The notes under the pieces are model-generated. The model saw only the letters and a list, made by a program, of their open reading frames with translations, had not been told where the DNA came from and did not search any database. A DNA stretch of 12,384 nucleotides from Chitinophagaceae bacterium. GTDB taxonomy: Bacteria > Bacteroidota > Bacteroidia > Chitinophagales > Chitinophagaceae. The stretch spans positions 1 through 12,384 of the forward strand of contig CANHSD010000067.1 of the NCBI GenBank assembly GCA_947463105.1, given 5' to 3'. How positions within the stretch are numbered: position 1 is the stretch's first letter; each line of letters opens with the position of its first letter. Below are positions 1 through 6,833 of this stretch, piece by piece. The translations under genes were made by a program, and so were the position numbers.

Positions 1-25
1 ATTCCGCACTGTTCTATGTTGTATT

Positions 26-1192
26 TCATAGAGAAGTAAAAAATTGCTTTTTTTCAATCCTCGTATCTTCTCTCGCATGAATGACATCAGGCTTGTGCTT
101 TAACATTCCGCCCTGTTTACCTTCCATCACGGCTTGTATTTCAGCCATGATGCTCAAGGCAATTTCTTCAGGTGTTTCTGCGCCAATTTCCAACCCGGTT
201 GGTCCATATACTTTTGAAAGCATTGCATCATCCAACTGAATTCCACCCTGCCTCAATTCATCCAACATTCGGTCGAGTTTCTTTTGAGGCCCAAGCATTC
301 CAATGTATGGCGTCTGGGTTGGCAACAAAGCCTTCAAAATTGAAATGTCGTAATTGTAATTGTGCGTCATCATTACAAAAACAGTGCTGGAGTCGATATG
401 CAGCTGATCCAACAAGGCTTCAGGTTTGGAAACCAGTACCTGACAGGCTGCAACAAAACGTTCAGGCCGGGCATGGGTATTTCTGCCATCAACAATCCGA
501 ACATCCCAACCCAATGTGTCGGCGATCTGCATCATGGGCACTGCATCATTTCCAGCACCTACCACCACCAATGATATGGAAGGTTGCAAGAATTCAATAA
601 ATGCAGTCATTGAAATTCCATCGGCCTGGTATTCCCTGAACAGAGATTTTTTGTTCCGCATCACCAGCTGAACATCTTCCATCACAATTTTTTCCATCCC
701 CTGAATGGGAATGGCACCTGAAATAGTACCGTTGGATTCCATCAGCAGACAGGTCCCAGGTTGATCTGCATGTTTATTGGAAAGATTGAACAGGGTAACC
801 ATCACGGCTTCCTGGCGTATGGCCAATGCCTTTCTGATGAGCTGAATAGGATTGTCTTGCTTGGTAGGGTCAATGGGTTCAAACAACACCTGTATTACTC
901 CGGCACAGCCCAATTGAATGCCGATGGTCATGTCGTCTTCATCGCTGGTATCATAGGTCACCAACATGGATCTTTGCTGAGAGAGAGCATACATCGCCTT
1001 TCTAAGGGCATCCCCTTCCAAACAACCACCACTGATGGCCCCGGTAAGCTCCCCCTCATCATTTACCAACATGCGCGCACCAGGCCTCCTGTAAGAGGAA
1101 CCTTCCAGGTGCACTAATGATGCCAATGCAACATTTTTCCCAGACTGAACAGCCTCATCATACGCCTTCACAATTTCCTTTCTTTCTTTCAT
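26..1192 (-). CDS. xdhC: XdhC/CoxI-family molybdenum hydroxylase maturation factor
   Basis: XdhC-type proteins bind and deliver sulfurated molybdenum cofactor to xanthine dehydrogenase-family enzymes in the cytoplasm; that is family knowledge. The 388-residue product shows the N-terminal XdhC/CoxI domain, with SGGCLEGD at residues 54-61 and a GCAG motif around C96. A C-terminal Rossmann domain follows, with VGAGNDAVP at 211-219 and the conserved GLEIGAETPEEIALSI near 333-348. The frame is open further upstream to an ATG at 1264, but those 24 extra residues (Cys- and Phe-rich) do not resemble the family, so I chose the ATG at 1192, which gives the usual MKERKEIVKAYDEA start. No Shine-Dalgarno is visible. 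It diverges from the two-subunit molybdenum hydroxylase that begins at 1290, its likely client. The last 20 or so residues are a polar tail beyond the conserved core. Confidence 0.93.
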   Translation of the reverse strand: MKERKEIVKAYDEAVQSGKNVALASLVHLEGSSYRRPGARMLVNDEGELTGAISGGCLEGDALRKAMYALSQQRSMLVTYDTSDEDDMTIGIQLGCAGVIQVLFEPIDPTKQDNPIQLIRKALAIRQEAVMVTLFNLSNKHADQPGTCLLMESNGTISGAIPIQGMEKIVMEDVQLVMRNKKSLFREYQADGISMTAFIEFLQPSISLVVVGAGNDAVPMMQIADTLGWDVRIVDGRNTHARPERFVAACQVLVSKPEALLDQLHIDSSTVFVMMTHNYNYDISILKALLPTQTPYIGMLGPQKKLDRMLDELRQGGIQLDDAMLSKVYGPTGLEIGAETPEEIALSIMAEIQAVMEGKQGGMLKHKPDVIHAREDTRIEKKQFFTSL

Positions 1193-1270
1193 GGCATTAT
1201 TGAAGAAAAATAAAATGGCCAGACGGGAACATGAACAGCATTTTGCATACCCATTGATTTTCATTAAATT

Positions 1271-1281
1271 TAAGTCATAAA
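1271..1281 (+). repeat. Copy 1 of 11-base element TAAGTCATAAA before the IorA-type gene
   Basis: TAAGTCATAAA ends 8 bases before the ATG at 1290. The identical 11-mer lies at 3917-3927, again exactly 8 bases before an ATG. Here the wider TTTAAGTCATAAA is a near-palindrome (TTTA/TAAA arms around AGTCA), and it lies in the gap between the divergent xdhC and hydroxylase genes. It could be an operator, part of the translation initiation region, or coincidence. Confidence 0.4.
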
Positions 1282-1289
1282 AGAATTAC

Positions 1290-1751
1290 ATGCCAGTTTA
1301 TTCACTCAACATCAACGGTAAAATCCAAAAAGTGGATGCAGATTCAGACACCCCACTGCTTTGGGTCTTGCGCGATAATCTCAGGCTATTGGGTACAAAA
1401 TTTGGTTGCGGAGTTGGCTCCTGTGGGGCCTGCACCATTCACATGAATGGCAATGCCACAAGGGCCTGTCTGATGACTGTTTCCTCCATTGGCACTGCAA
1501 AAATCACAACGATCGAAGGGCTTTCAGCCAAGGGCGATCATCCCTTGCAGTTGGCCTGGGACGAAGTGGATGTACCACAATGTGGATACTGCCAGACAGG
1601 GCAGATCATGACTGCTGCAGCGTTCCTCAAAAAAAATCCTACACCAACCCTGGAGCAAGTAGAAACAGCCATGAATGGCAACCTTTGCCGTTGTGCTGCC
1701 TATCACCGCATTCGCGAAGCCGTCCTGGCCGCCAGCCAAAAAACAAAATAA
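1290..1751 (+). CDS. 2Fe-2S subunit of a molybdenum hydroxylase (isoquinoline 1-oxidoreductase alpha-like)
   Basis: This 153-residue protein is the small iron-sulfur subunit that takes electrons from the molybdopterin subunit. The plant-type ferredoxin cluster is ligated by C40, C45, C48 and C60 (GCGVGSCGACTIHMNG region). The helical [2Fe-2S]-binding domain carries C98, C101, C133 and C135 (QCGYCQTGQ and NGNLCRCAAY). All eight cysteine ligands are present and the length is normal for stand-alone IorA/CoxS-type subunits. The next gene, encoding the large subunit, starts 2 bases after this stop, so the two are surely cotranscribed. There is no Shine-Dalgarno; an 11-base element repeated elsewhere in the window ends 8 bases before the start. 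The substrate is unknown: family annotations such as isoquinoline oxidoreductase or aldehyde dehydrogenase are carried over by homology only. Confidence 0.95.
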   Translation: MPVYSLNINGKIQKVDADSDTPLLWVLRDNLRLLGTKFGCGVGSCGACTIHMNGNATRACLMTVSSIGTAKITTIEGLSAKGDHPLQLAWDEVDVPQCGYCQTGQIMTAAAFLKKNPTPTLEQVETAMNGNLCRCAAYHRIREAVLAASQKTK

Positions 1752-1753
1752 TT

Positions 1754-3895
1754 ATGGAACATACATTACATCAGGAAAGAAGGGATTTCCTCCGCAAGGT
1801 TTCGCTCTCTGCAGGAGGACTGCTGTTAGGCTTTACCCTTTTTGAAGACCTTGCTGCACAATCAGGGAAGGGCCATGTTATCGAAGGTGTGCGCCATGAT
1901 TTCAACAGCTATTTGTCCATTGGTACAGATGGCAGTATAACCATTGCTTCCCCCAATCCTGAACTCGGACAAAACATCAAAACATCATTTGCCATGATTG
2001 TTGCTGATGAATTGGATGCAGACTGGAGCAGGGTTACCGTTGTTCAGGCTCCTTTGGATACAAGCAAATTCGACAGGCAGTTAACAGGTGGAAGTGGTGC
2101 TGTTCCTCATTCCTGGAAGAGGTTGCGCACAGCCGGGGCCACGGCAAGGCAGATGCTCATTGCAGCTGCAGCAACCACCTGGAATGTACCTGCATCAGCA
2201 TGCACAGCTGAAAACGGATTTGTGATCCATAAAGCCAGTGGAAAAAAATCCAGTTATGGAGACTTGGTTACGATCGCTGCCAAATTGAATGTTCCAACAG
2301 ATGTTCCACTCAAAAATCACAAAGATTTCAAGCTGATTGGTAAGCCCATCCGAAATGTAGAAAACAAAAATATTGTTATTGGTAAACCCATGTTCGGTCT
2401 TGATTTTTACCGCGATGGAATGGTTTACGCAGTGATACAACGTCCTCCTGCGTTTGGGTCAAAAATAAAATCAGTAGACGACAAGGCTGCAAGGGCAGTG
2501 AAGGGCGTTAGTGATGTGGTAAGGTTTGGCAACAATGTTGCTGTAGTTGCAAGCTCTACCTGGGCAGCCATGAAAGGAAGGAAAGCCTTGCAGATCAACT
2601 ATGAAGCAGATAAGGCTTTGGAAAGCAGTTCAGACCATGCGGATATTTTCAGCAAGTTGATGGATAGCCCCAACGCGCGCATACAGCGCAAGGAAGGTGA
2701 TGTGAATGCTGCCTTCAAGGCTGCAGCAAAAGTCATCAAACGGGAATATGAATGTCCCTTTGTGCCGCACAATCCCATTGAACCCATGAATTTCTTTGCA
2801 GACGTCCGTCCGGATAAAGTAGAACTGATTGGACCAACGCAAACACCAGGATCAGCCCGCAGGGCCGTTTCAGATCTGCTGAAAATTCCAGAGAATAAAA
2901 TCACGGTAGACATCACCCGTTTGGGAGGAGGCTTCGGCCGTCGATTGAAATTTGATTACGTGGTTGAGGCTGCAGAAATTTCTTCCATCATCAAAAAACC
3001 TGTAAAGGTTATCTGGAGCCGGGAAGACGATATGGGTGGAGGCAGTTACAGGCCTGCTGTACGCTACCGATTTGAAGCTGCGCTGGATGCAAACAACAAC
3101 CTGATCGGATATAAACTCAAGGGTGTTGGCATAAATGCCGGCAATCCCACAAGGGAGAATAATTTCCCTTCCGGTTCGGTTGACAATTTATTGATCGAAT
3201 CATTGGACCATAATTCACCGATCACCACTGGCGCCTGGAGAGCACCCATCACCAACTTCCTGGCCTATGCAGAACAAGCATTTCTCGATGAAGTAGCTGA
3301 GGCCATGGGAAAGGATCCTGTGCAAATGCGACTTGATTTGTTGCAAAAAGCACGCACCAATCCTGCAGGACCGGTTCGGTATGATATAGAGCGCATGGAA
3401 ACTGTCATTAAATCTGTCGCAGAAAAATCACAGTGGGGCAAAAAGCCAGGCACATCACAGGGAATAAGCATCTATTTTTCTCATGCCTCTTATGTAGGAC
3501 AGGTTTGTGATGTAGTGATGCAAGACGGCAAACCCGTGATCAAAAAAATAACTTCTGTTGCAGATTGTGGTGTGGTGGTGAACTCCTCCGGAGCACAGCA
3601 GCAGGTTATGGGTGGAATTCTCGATGGCATGGGACATGCCATGTATGGAAAGCTTTCATTCAATGCCGGCGAACCTGAGCAAAAGAATTTCAATGTATAC
3701 AAACATATCCGCATGAAGGGCATTCCGGAAGTGGAAGCACATTTTGTAGACAATGGAAAAGATCCAACCGGTTTGGGTGAACCAGCATTGCCGCCAGCAG
3801 GAGGCGCAGTAGCCAATGCCATCTACAAGGCAACAGGTAAGCGGCTCTACAGGCAACCCTTTGTCGAACAGGAACCGTTTAAGTCTGCTGAATAA
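1754..3895 (+). CDS. Molybdopterin-binding large subunit of a xanthine dehydrogenase-family hydroxylase (IorB-like), Tat leader
   Basis: The 713-residue catalytic subunit belongs to the xanthine oxidase/aldehyde oxidoreductase superfamily, close to the IorB type. A twin-arginine-like leader opens the protein: RRDFLRK at residues 9-15, then a hydrophobic stretch (SAGGLLLGF). This predicts folded export across the inner membrane with the 2Fe-2S partner. Family motifs in order are the glycine-rich LGGGFGRR at 390-397, GAWRAP at 493-498 followed by AYAEQAFLDEVAEAMGKDP, a VADCGVVVNSSGAQQQ segment in the C-terminal third, and GLGEPALPP at 673-681, where E676 matches the catalytic glutamate. The frame is open back to 1406 inside the preceding gene, but the ATG at 1754 gives the correct leader and tight spacing. 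No FAD/medium subunit or c-type cytochrome is encoded next to it. Length and motifs look intact. Confidence 0.93.
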   Translation: MEHTLHQERRDFLRKVSLSAGGLLLGFTLFEDLAAQSGKGHVIEGVRHDFNSYLSIGTDGSITIASPNPELGQNIKTSFAMIVADELDADWSRVTVVQAPLDTSKFDRQLTGGSGAVPHSWKRLRTAGATARQMLIAAAATTWNVPASACTAENGFVIHKASGKKSSYGDLVTIAAKLNVPTDVPLKNHKDFKLIGKPIRNVENKNIVIGKPMFGLDFYRDGMVYAVIQRPPAFGSKIKSVDDKAARAVKGVSDVVRFGNNVAVVASSTWAAMKGRKALQINYEADKALESSSDHADIFSKLMDSPNARIQRKEGDVNAAFKAAAKVIKREYECPFVPHNPIEPMNFFADVRPDKVELIGPTQTPGSARRAVSDLLKIPENKITVDITRLGGGFGRRLKFDYVVEAAEISSIIKKPVKVIWSREDDMGGGSYRPAVRYRFEAALDANNNLIGYKLKGVGINAGNPTRENNFPSGSVDNLLIESLDHNSPITTGAWRAPITNFLAYAEQAFLDEVAEAMGKDPVQMRLDLLQKARTNPAGPVRYDIERMETVIKSVAEKSQWGKKPGTSQGISIYFSHASYVGQVCDVVMQDGKPVIKKITSVADCGVVVNSSGAQQQVMGGILDGMGHAMYGKLSFNAGEPEQKNFNVYKHIRMKGIPEVEAHFVDNGKDPTGLGEPALPPAGGAVANAIYKATGKRLYRQPFVEQEPFKSAE

Positions 3896-3901
3896 CATCA
3901 G

Positions 3902-3936
3902 TTTTTCTTGAAATGCTAAGTCATAAACAAGAAAAA
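3902..3936. repeat. Perfect 9-base inverted repeat covering the start of the CPBP gene
   Basis: TTTTTCTTG (3902-3910) and CAAGAAAAA (3928-3936) are perfect reverse complements with a 17-base spacer. The right arm ends on the A of the ATG at 3936, and the spacer ends with the 11-mer TAAGTCATAAA (3917-3927) shared with the region before 1290. It begins 6 bases after the large hydroxylase subunit stop. It could be a weak terminator-like hairpin for that operon, an operator, or an RNA structure controlling initiation. The stem is AT-rich (about two G-C pairs) and no U-tract follows, so a classic intrinsic terminator is unlikely. Confidence 0.4.
3917..3927 (+). repeat. Copy 2 of 11-base element TAAGTCATAAA before the CPBP gene
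   Basis: Identical to the 11-mer at 1271-1281 and placed at the same distance, 8 bases, from the following ATG (3936). It occupies the loop of the inverted repeat at 3902-3936 and abuts the right arm. Confidence 0.4.
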
Positions 3937-4628
3937 TGGCTGGACTTTTAATTCAATTGTTGCTGTCTTATATCCTTATCTATTGGGCAGAAAAAGACAA
4001 TCTTTCTGTTTTGGGCTTAAAACCAAATCAAACAAGAATTACCGACCTTCTTCTTTACACTTGTATTGCAGGTTGCTGTAGTTCTATAACATTCGTGCTG
4101 AGGACGATATTTGCAAATGAATCCTGGGTGCTAAACCCCGCTTTGGATTGGCGATTATTTATAAATGGGGCTTGGTATAACATTAAGTCTGTTTTATATG
4201 AAGAGCTGATTTTTCGTGGAGTTATATTTTATTTATTGATTAAATATTTAGGTGGTACAAAAGCCATTTTGATTTCTGCAACAGCATTTGGGATTTACCA
4301 TTGGTTCACTTATGAAATATTCAATGATCCTGCAAAAATGATTTGGGTTTTCTTGATCACATTTTCTGCTGGATTCATTTATGCTATAGGTTACTATAAA
4401 ACTAAATCCTTGTATGCACCCATCGGTATGCATTTTGGATGGAACTTTGTTCAATCTTTTATCTTTTCAGCCGGTAATACCGGTTCAGGTGTATTGGTTG
4501 AAAAACTACCTGTTCCTCAGGTTCAGGTGTCGTATCTTGTCTATTATTCAATAACATTCCTGCACATCGTGTTATTTATTGTGGTTTTTGCTATAATCTT
4601 CAGCAAGAAAAGTAAATACTCCCGATAA
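3936..4628 (+). CDS. CPBP-family intramembrane glutamic endopeptidase (CAAX protease-like/Abi)
   Basis: This 230-residue polytopic membrane protein has the three signature motifs of the CPBP/Rce1-type protease family: EELIFR with E89, E90 and R94; FGIYH with F118 and H122; and HFGWN with H166 and N170. Hydrophobic segments lie around residues 2-18, 36-56, 94-104, 109-126, 135-153, 167-178 and 198-224, and a basic SKKSKYSR tail ends the protein. Members cleave within the membrane, and some process prenylated proteins or confer self-immunity to bacteriocins; no bacteriocin-like peptide is visible nearby, so the substrate is open. The gene follows the hydroxylase operon on the same strand after 40 bases. 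Its start codon forms part of a perfect inverted repeat, which may matter for expression. Confidence 0.9.
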   Translation: MAGLLIQLLLSYILIYWAEKDNLSVLGLKPNQTRITDLLLYTCIAGCCSSITFVLRTIFANESWVLNPALDWRLFINGAWYNIKSVLYEELIFRGVIFYLLIKYLGGTKAILISATAFGIYHWFTYEIFNDPAKMIWVFLITFSAGFIYAIGYYKTKSLYAPIGMHFGWNFVQSFIFSAGNTGSGVLVEKLPVPQVQVSYLVYYSITFLHIVLFIVVFAIIFSKKSKYSR

Positions 4629-4681
4629 ATGGATAAGATGGAACGAGTATTTGCTAAACAGAATTGTAAAATAGTTTCCCA

Positions 4682-4993
4682 ATGAAATCCGTTGCATCAT
4701 TCAAAGATTCATTAACAAATGAGTCTCCCAATTCATCCTTCAGGCCAGTACTGAAAAGTCTCTGGTATGATGGCAAGGGTGATTGGGAAAAAGCTCATGC
4801 ACAGGTTGATCAATTAAAAGATAAAAATTCAGCATGGGTCCATGCATATTTACACCGCAAGGAAGGGGATTTATGGAATGCTGATTATTGGTATGCAAAA
4901 GCAGATAAGAAAAGACCTTCTACTTCATTGGAAGAAGAATGGGAACACCTTGTGTCTGCTTTCATTTCAAATGAATCGCCACTAAATCATTGA
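4682..4993 (+). CDS. Small conserved-looking protein, function unknown
   Basis: This predicted 103-residue soluble protein has no signal peptide or membrane segment. The central part is rich in Trp, His and Tyr: LWYDGKGDWEKAH at 27-39, AWVHAYLHRKEGDLWNADYW at 51-70, then a Glu-rich EEEWEHLV near the C terminus. The pattern resembles a short helical-pair, TPR/SEL-like fold. From memory, very similar small proteins occur in other bacteria as hypothetical proteins, but I cannot name a defined family or activity. The aromatic and histidine spacing and normal codon use argue that the frame is real. The gene lies 53 bases after the CPBP protease gene, and its last 12 bases overlap the convergent acetyltransferase gene. 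Only about two codons precede the family-like part, so the start could shift slightly. Confidence 0.75.
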   Translation: MKSVASFKDSLTNESPNSSFRPVLKSLWYDGKGDWEKAHAQVDQLKDKNSAWVHAYLHRKEGDLWNADYWYAKADKKRPSTSLEEEWEHLVSAFISNESPLNH

Positions 4994-5515
4994 ATGAGGG
5001 ATTTCCCACTTCATCATTATATCCGTTTGCTCCTCGTCCCCCAATTTGAAGATATGCTTGTCAAAGGCAACAAATCCATTCTTGGTATAAAATTGTATAG
5101 CCCGCTTGTTTTCTTCCCAAACACCCAGCCAGATAAAATCGACTTTTTGTGAGAATGCCCGTTCTACGGCTTTTTCAAAAAGCTGTTGACCGATGTTCTG
5201 TCCATGAAATTCCTTCAAAACATAGATACGTTCAATTTCCAGAGCATTGTCATTTTTGATTGAGGTCTGAGATTGCCCAATATTTAATTTCAAATAACCA
5301 ATGATATGGTTATGATGAATCGCGAAATAAAATTCAGCATTGAGATCATCAATCTCCGCCTGGAGTTTGGTGAGGGAAAATCCTTCCTCAAGGTATTTCT
5401 CCATGTTCTCCTTGCTGTTACTGGATGAAAATGTCTGCTCAAAGGTTTTCTTGCCAATCTGCTGTAAAAGCAGCGCATCCTCACCCGTTAAGCGCCTAAT
5501 CTCAATTGAACCCAT
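4982..5515 (-). CDS. GNAT-family N-acetyltransferase
   Basis: The 177-residue protein has the GNAT fold order: an N-terminal strand IEIRRLTGEDALLL (residues 4-17), a strand FYFAIHHNHIIGYLKL (62-77), motif A with LEIERIYVLKEFHGQNIGQQ (92-111), and the C-terminal motif B region GVWEENKRAIQFYTKNGFV (131-149), typical of acetyl-CoA-dependent amine or peptide acetyltransferases. The acetyl-CoA loop reads HGQNIGQ. The middle glycine of the common Q-G-K-G-I-G is N107, a mild variant that keeps G105 and G109. The ENKRAIQFYTKNGF segment suggests relatives of the spermine/spermidine or PaiA type, but the substrate is not determinable. It converges on and overlaps the preceding small gene by 12 bases, and diverges from the GyrI-like gene across 66 bases. 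Confidence 0.9.
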   Translation of the reverse strand: MGSIEIRRLTGEDALLLQQIGKKTFEQTFSSSNSKENMEKYLEEGFSLTKLQAEIDDLNAEFYFAIHHNHIIGYLKLNIGQSQTSIKNDNALEIERIYVLKEFHGQNIGQQLFEKAVERAFSQKVDFIWLGVWEENKRAIQFYTKNGFVAFDKHIFKLGDEEQTDIMMKWEIPHSMI

Positions 5516-5581
5516 ACTATATGATTATTCTGAATTACAGACAATGGCACAATATTATGAATATTTTTTACCTTCCGTCAA

Positions 5582-6070
5582 ATGAAAATAGACGCCCCCT
5601 CTATTGTTGACCTTTCACCCAAAAAACTATTGGGTAAACATGTGATCATGTCTATTGCCGAAGACAAGACCGGTCTATTGTGGGCGTCATTCATGCCCCA
5701 CAGGAAACAAATTCAGCATCAAATTGGTCAGGACCTCTATTCCCTGCAAGTCTATCCAGAAGGCTATTTCACTGCTTTTGACCCAAACATACCTTTTGAA
5801 AAATGGGCCTTGGTGGAAGTGGGCGATGATGATTCAGTTCCTGAAAACATGGAGACATTTCTGTTCACTGGTGGTCTTTATGCCGTATTCAACCACGTTG
5901 GAATGGATATTTCTATTTTCAACTATATTTATTCAATTTGGATTCCTGCATCCAACTACCTGTTGGACAATCGTCCACATTTTGAAATACTTGGTGAAAA
6001 ATACAAACAAGGCAGCCCACTATCTGAGGAAGAGATATGGATTCCAATTCGCCCAAAACCAGTACAATGA
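5582..6070 (+). CDS. GyrI-like / AraC-type effector-binding domain protein
   Basis: This 162-residue stand-alone small-molecule-binding domain has no DNA-binding helix-turn-helix. Recognisable family stretches are KKLLGKHVIMSIAEDKTGLL (14-33), the W34-FMPHRKQI segment, DLYSLQVYP (51-59), FEKWALVEV (72-80), GGLYAVFNHVG (97-107), and the C-terminal WIPASNYLLDNRPHFEIL (120-137) followed by EEEIWIPI (149-156). This is the SOUL/GyrI-like fold found in AraC-family effector domains and in GyrI (SbmC), where it binds drugs or hydrophobic ligands; some stand-alone members act as hydrolases or buffers. The ligand here is unknown. A weak -7-like TACCTTCC lies about 7 bases before the ATG. It converges with the methyltransferase gene, leaving a gap of only 5 bases, so there is no room for separate terminators. 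Confidence 0.88.
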   Translation: MKIDAPSIVDLSPKKLLGKHVIMSIAEDKTGLLWASFMPHRKQIQHQIGQDLYSLQVYPEGYFTAFDPNIPFEKWALVEVGDDDSVPENMETFLFTGGLYAVFNHVGMDISIFNYIYSIWIPASNYLLDNRPHFEILGEKYKQGSPLSEEEIWIPIRPKPVQ

Positions 6071-6075
6071 AACTA

Positions 6076-6702
6076 CTAAGCGGAAAGAACCAAAATCCTT
6101 ATGTCGATGGTCTGATGCGCTGTTTCCACCGTTTCCACAACTGAACTGGTAACATAAGGTTCAAGCTCTACAACAAAAGCAACTGCACTTATTCTTTCCG
6201 GGGTTGTTACGACAACGGTTATGCCTTTCTCCAACAATTGCTGGATCAAGGTTAACAAGGCTTCAAACTGTTCCGGATCATAATTGATATCGCTGAACAA
6301 CACCGTATCGGCTGTAAGATCCGATGGAAAATGATTCCAGTCCAAATACATCGCCCTTGCATGCGTGAGCCCCAGTGATTGTATGTTCTTTTCCATAAGG
6401 GCTATAGCCTCGGTTGAATGATCGCTGATCACCAATGACAATGCATCCTTGGCCAAAGAAAAAGATGGCAACCCTATGCCTGCGCCAATTTCCAATACAT
6501 GTTTGGATGCAATCCATTGAGGCTCTCGCCTTAGAAATGAAGCCAATGCCAATGAAGAAGGCCAAATTTTGGCCCAGAAAGGAAAAGCAGTAGCAGGATT
6601 GCTGGCTACCAAAGCCTCATAAATCGGCTTCACCTTATCAGGATCCGGCACATGGAGCTGCAGTCCATCTTGGAATTCAACCAATTTTGTGGGGTAAAGC
6701 AT
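6076..6702 (-). CDS. Class I SAM-dependent methyltransferase, family-16 (METTL/lysine methyltransferase-like)
   Basis: Taken from the ATG at 6702, the product has 208 residues. It has the FPFWAKIWPSS segment (40-50) typical of family 16 and ETF-beta lysine methyltransferase relatives, the SAM-binding motif I VLEIGAGIGLPS (69-80), an acidic motif II residue at D94 (VISDHS), DWNHFP after motif III (121-126), and LFSDINYD (135-142), where D138-I-N-Y141 matches the DxxY motif of this protein methyltransferase group. Protein lysine methylation is the likely activity; the target is unknown. The frame also allows an ATG at 6783, adding 27 residues (Asn/Phe-rich, from very AT-rich DNA) that do not look like the family, and a TATATTGCA box resembling a -7 element lies within that stretch. 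I therefore prefer 6702, without certainty. Confidence 0.82.
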   Translation of the reverse strand: MLYPTKLVEFQDGLQLHVPDPDKVKPIYEALVASNPATAFPFWAKIWPSSLALASFLRREPQWIASKHVLEIGAGIGLPSFSLAKDALSLVISDHSTEAIALMEKNIQSLGLTHARAMYLDWNHFPSDLTADTVLFSDINYDPEQFEALLTLIQQLLEKGITVVVTTPERISAVAFVVELEPYVTSSVVETVETAHQTIDIRILVLSA

Positions 6703-6833
6703 CACTGTATTGGGTGCAATATATTCACTAAAATTAAAAGGATTATTTGTTTGTCTGCCATTTAGATTACATTTAAACATCAAGGTGCCTTTTAGATTTT
6801 AGTTTAGTGTTCCCAATATAAATCAACCTTCGT

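Noticed and set aside
172..600. Plus-strand open frame of about 140 codons inside the XdhC gene
   Set aside because: It is antisense to a well-conserved protein, and its translation has no recognisable motif.
1193..1264. N-terminal extension of the XdhC gene to an ATG at 1264 (24 extra residues)
   Set aside because: The added Cys/Phe-rich stretch does not look like XdhC N termini and would consume nearly the whole divergent regulatory gap.
1406..1753. Upstream extension of the large hydroxylase subunit frame inside the 2Fe-2S gene
   Set aside because: It overlaps a gene with all eight cluster cysteines in another frame, while the ATG at 1754 gives a proper Tat leader and a 2-base spacing.
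6703..6783. Extension of the methyltransferase to an ATG at 6783
   Set aside because: Not excluded, but the 27 residues are Asn/Phe-rich, come from AT-rich DNA with a promoter-like box, and do not resemble family N termini.
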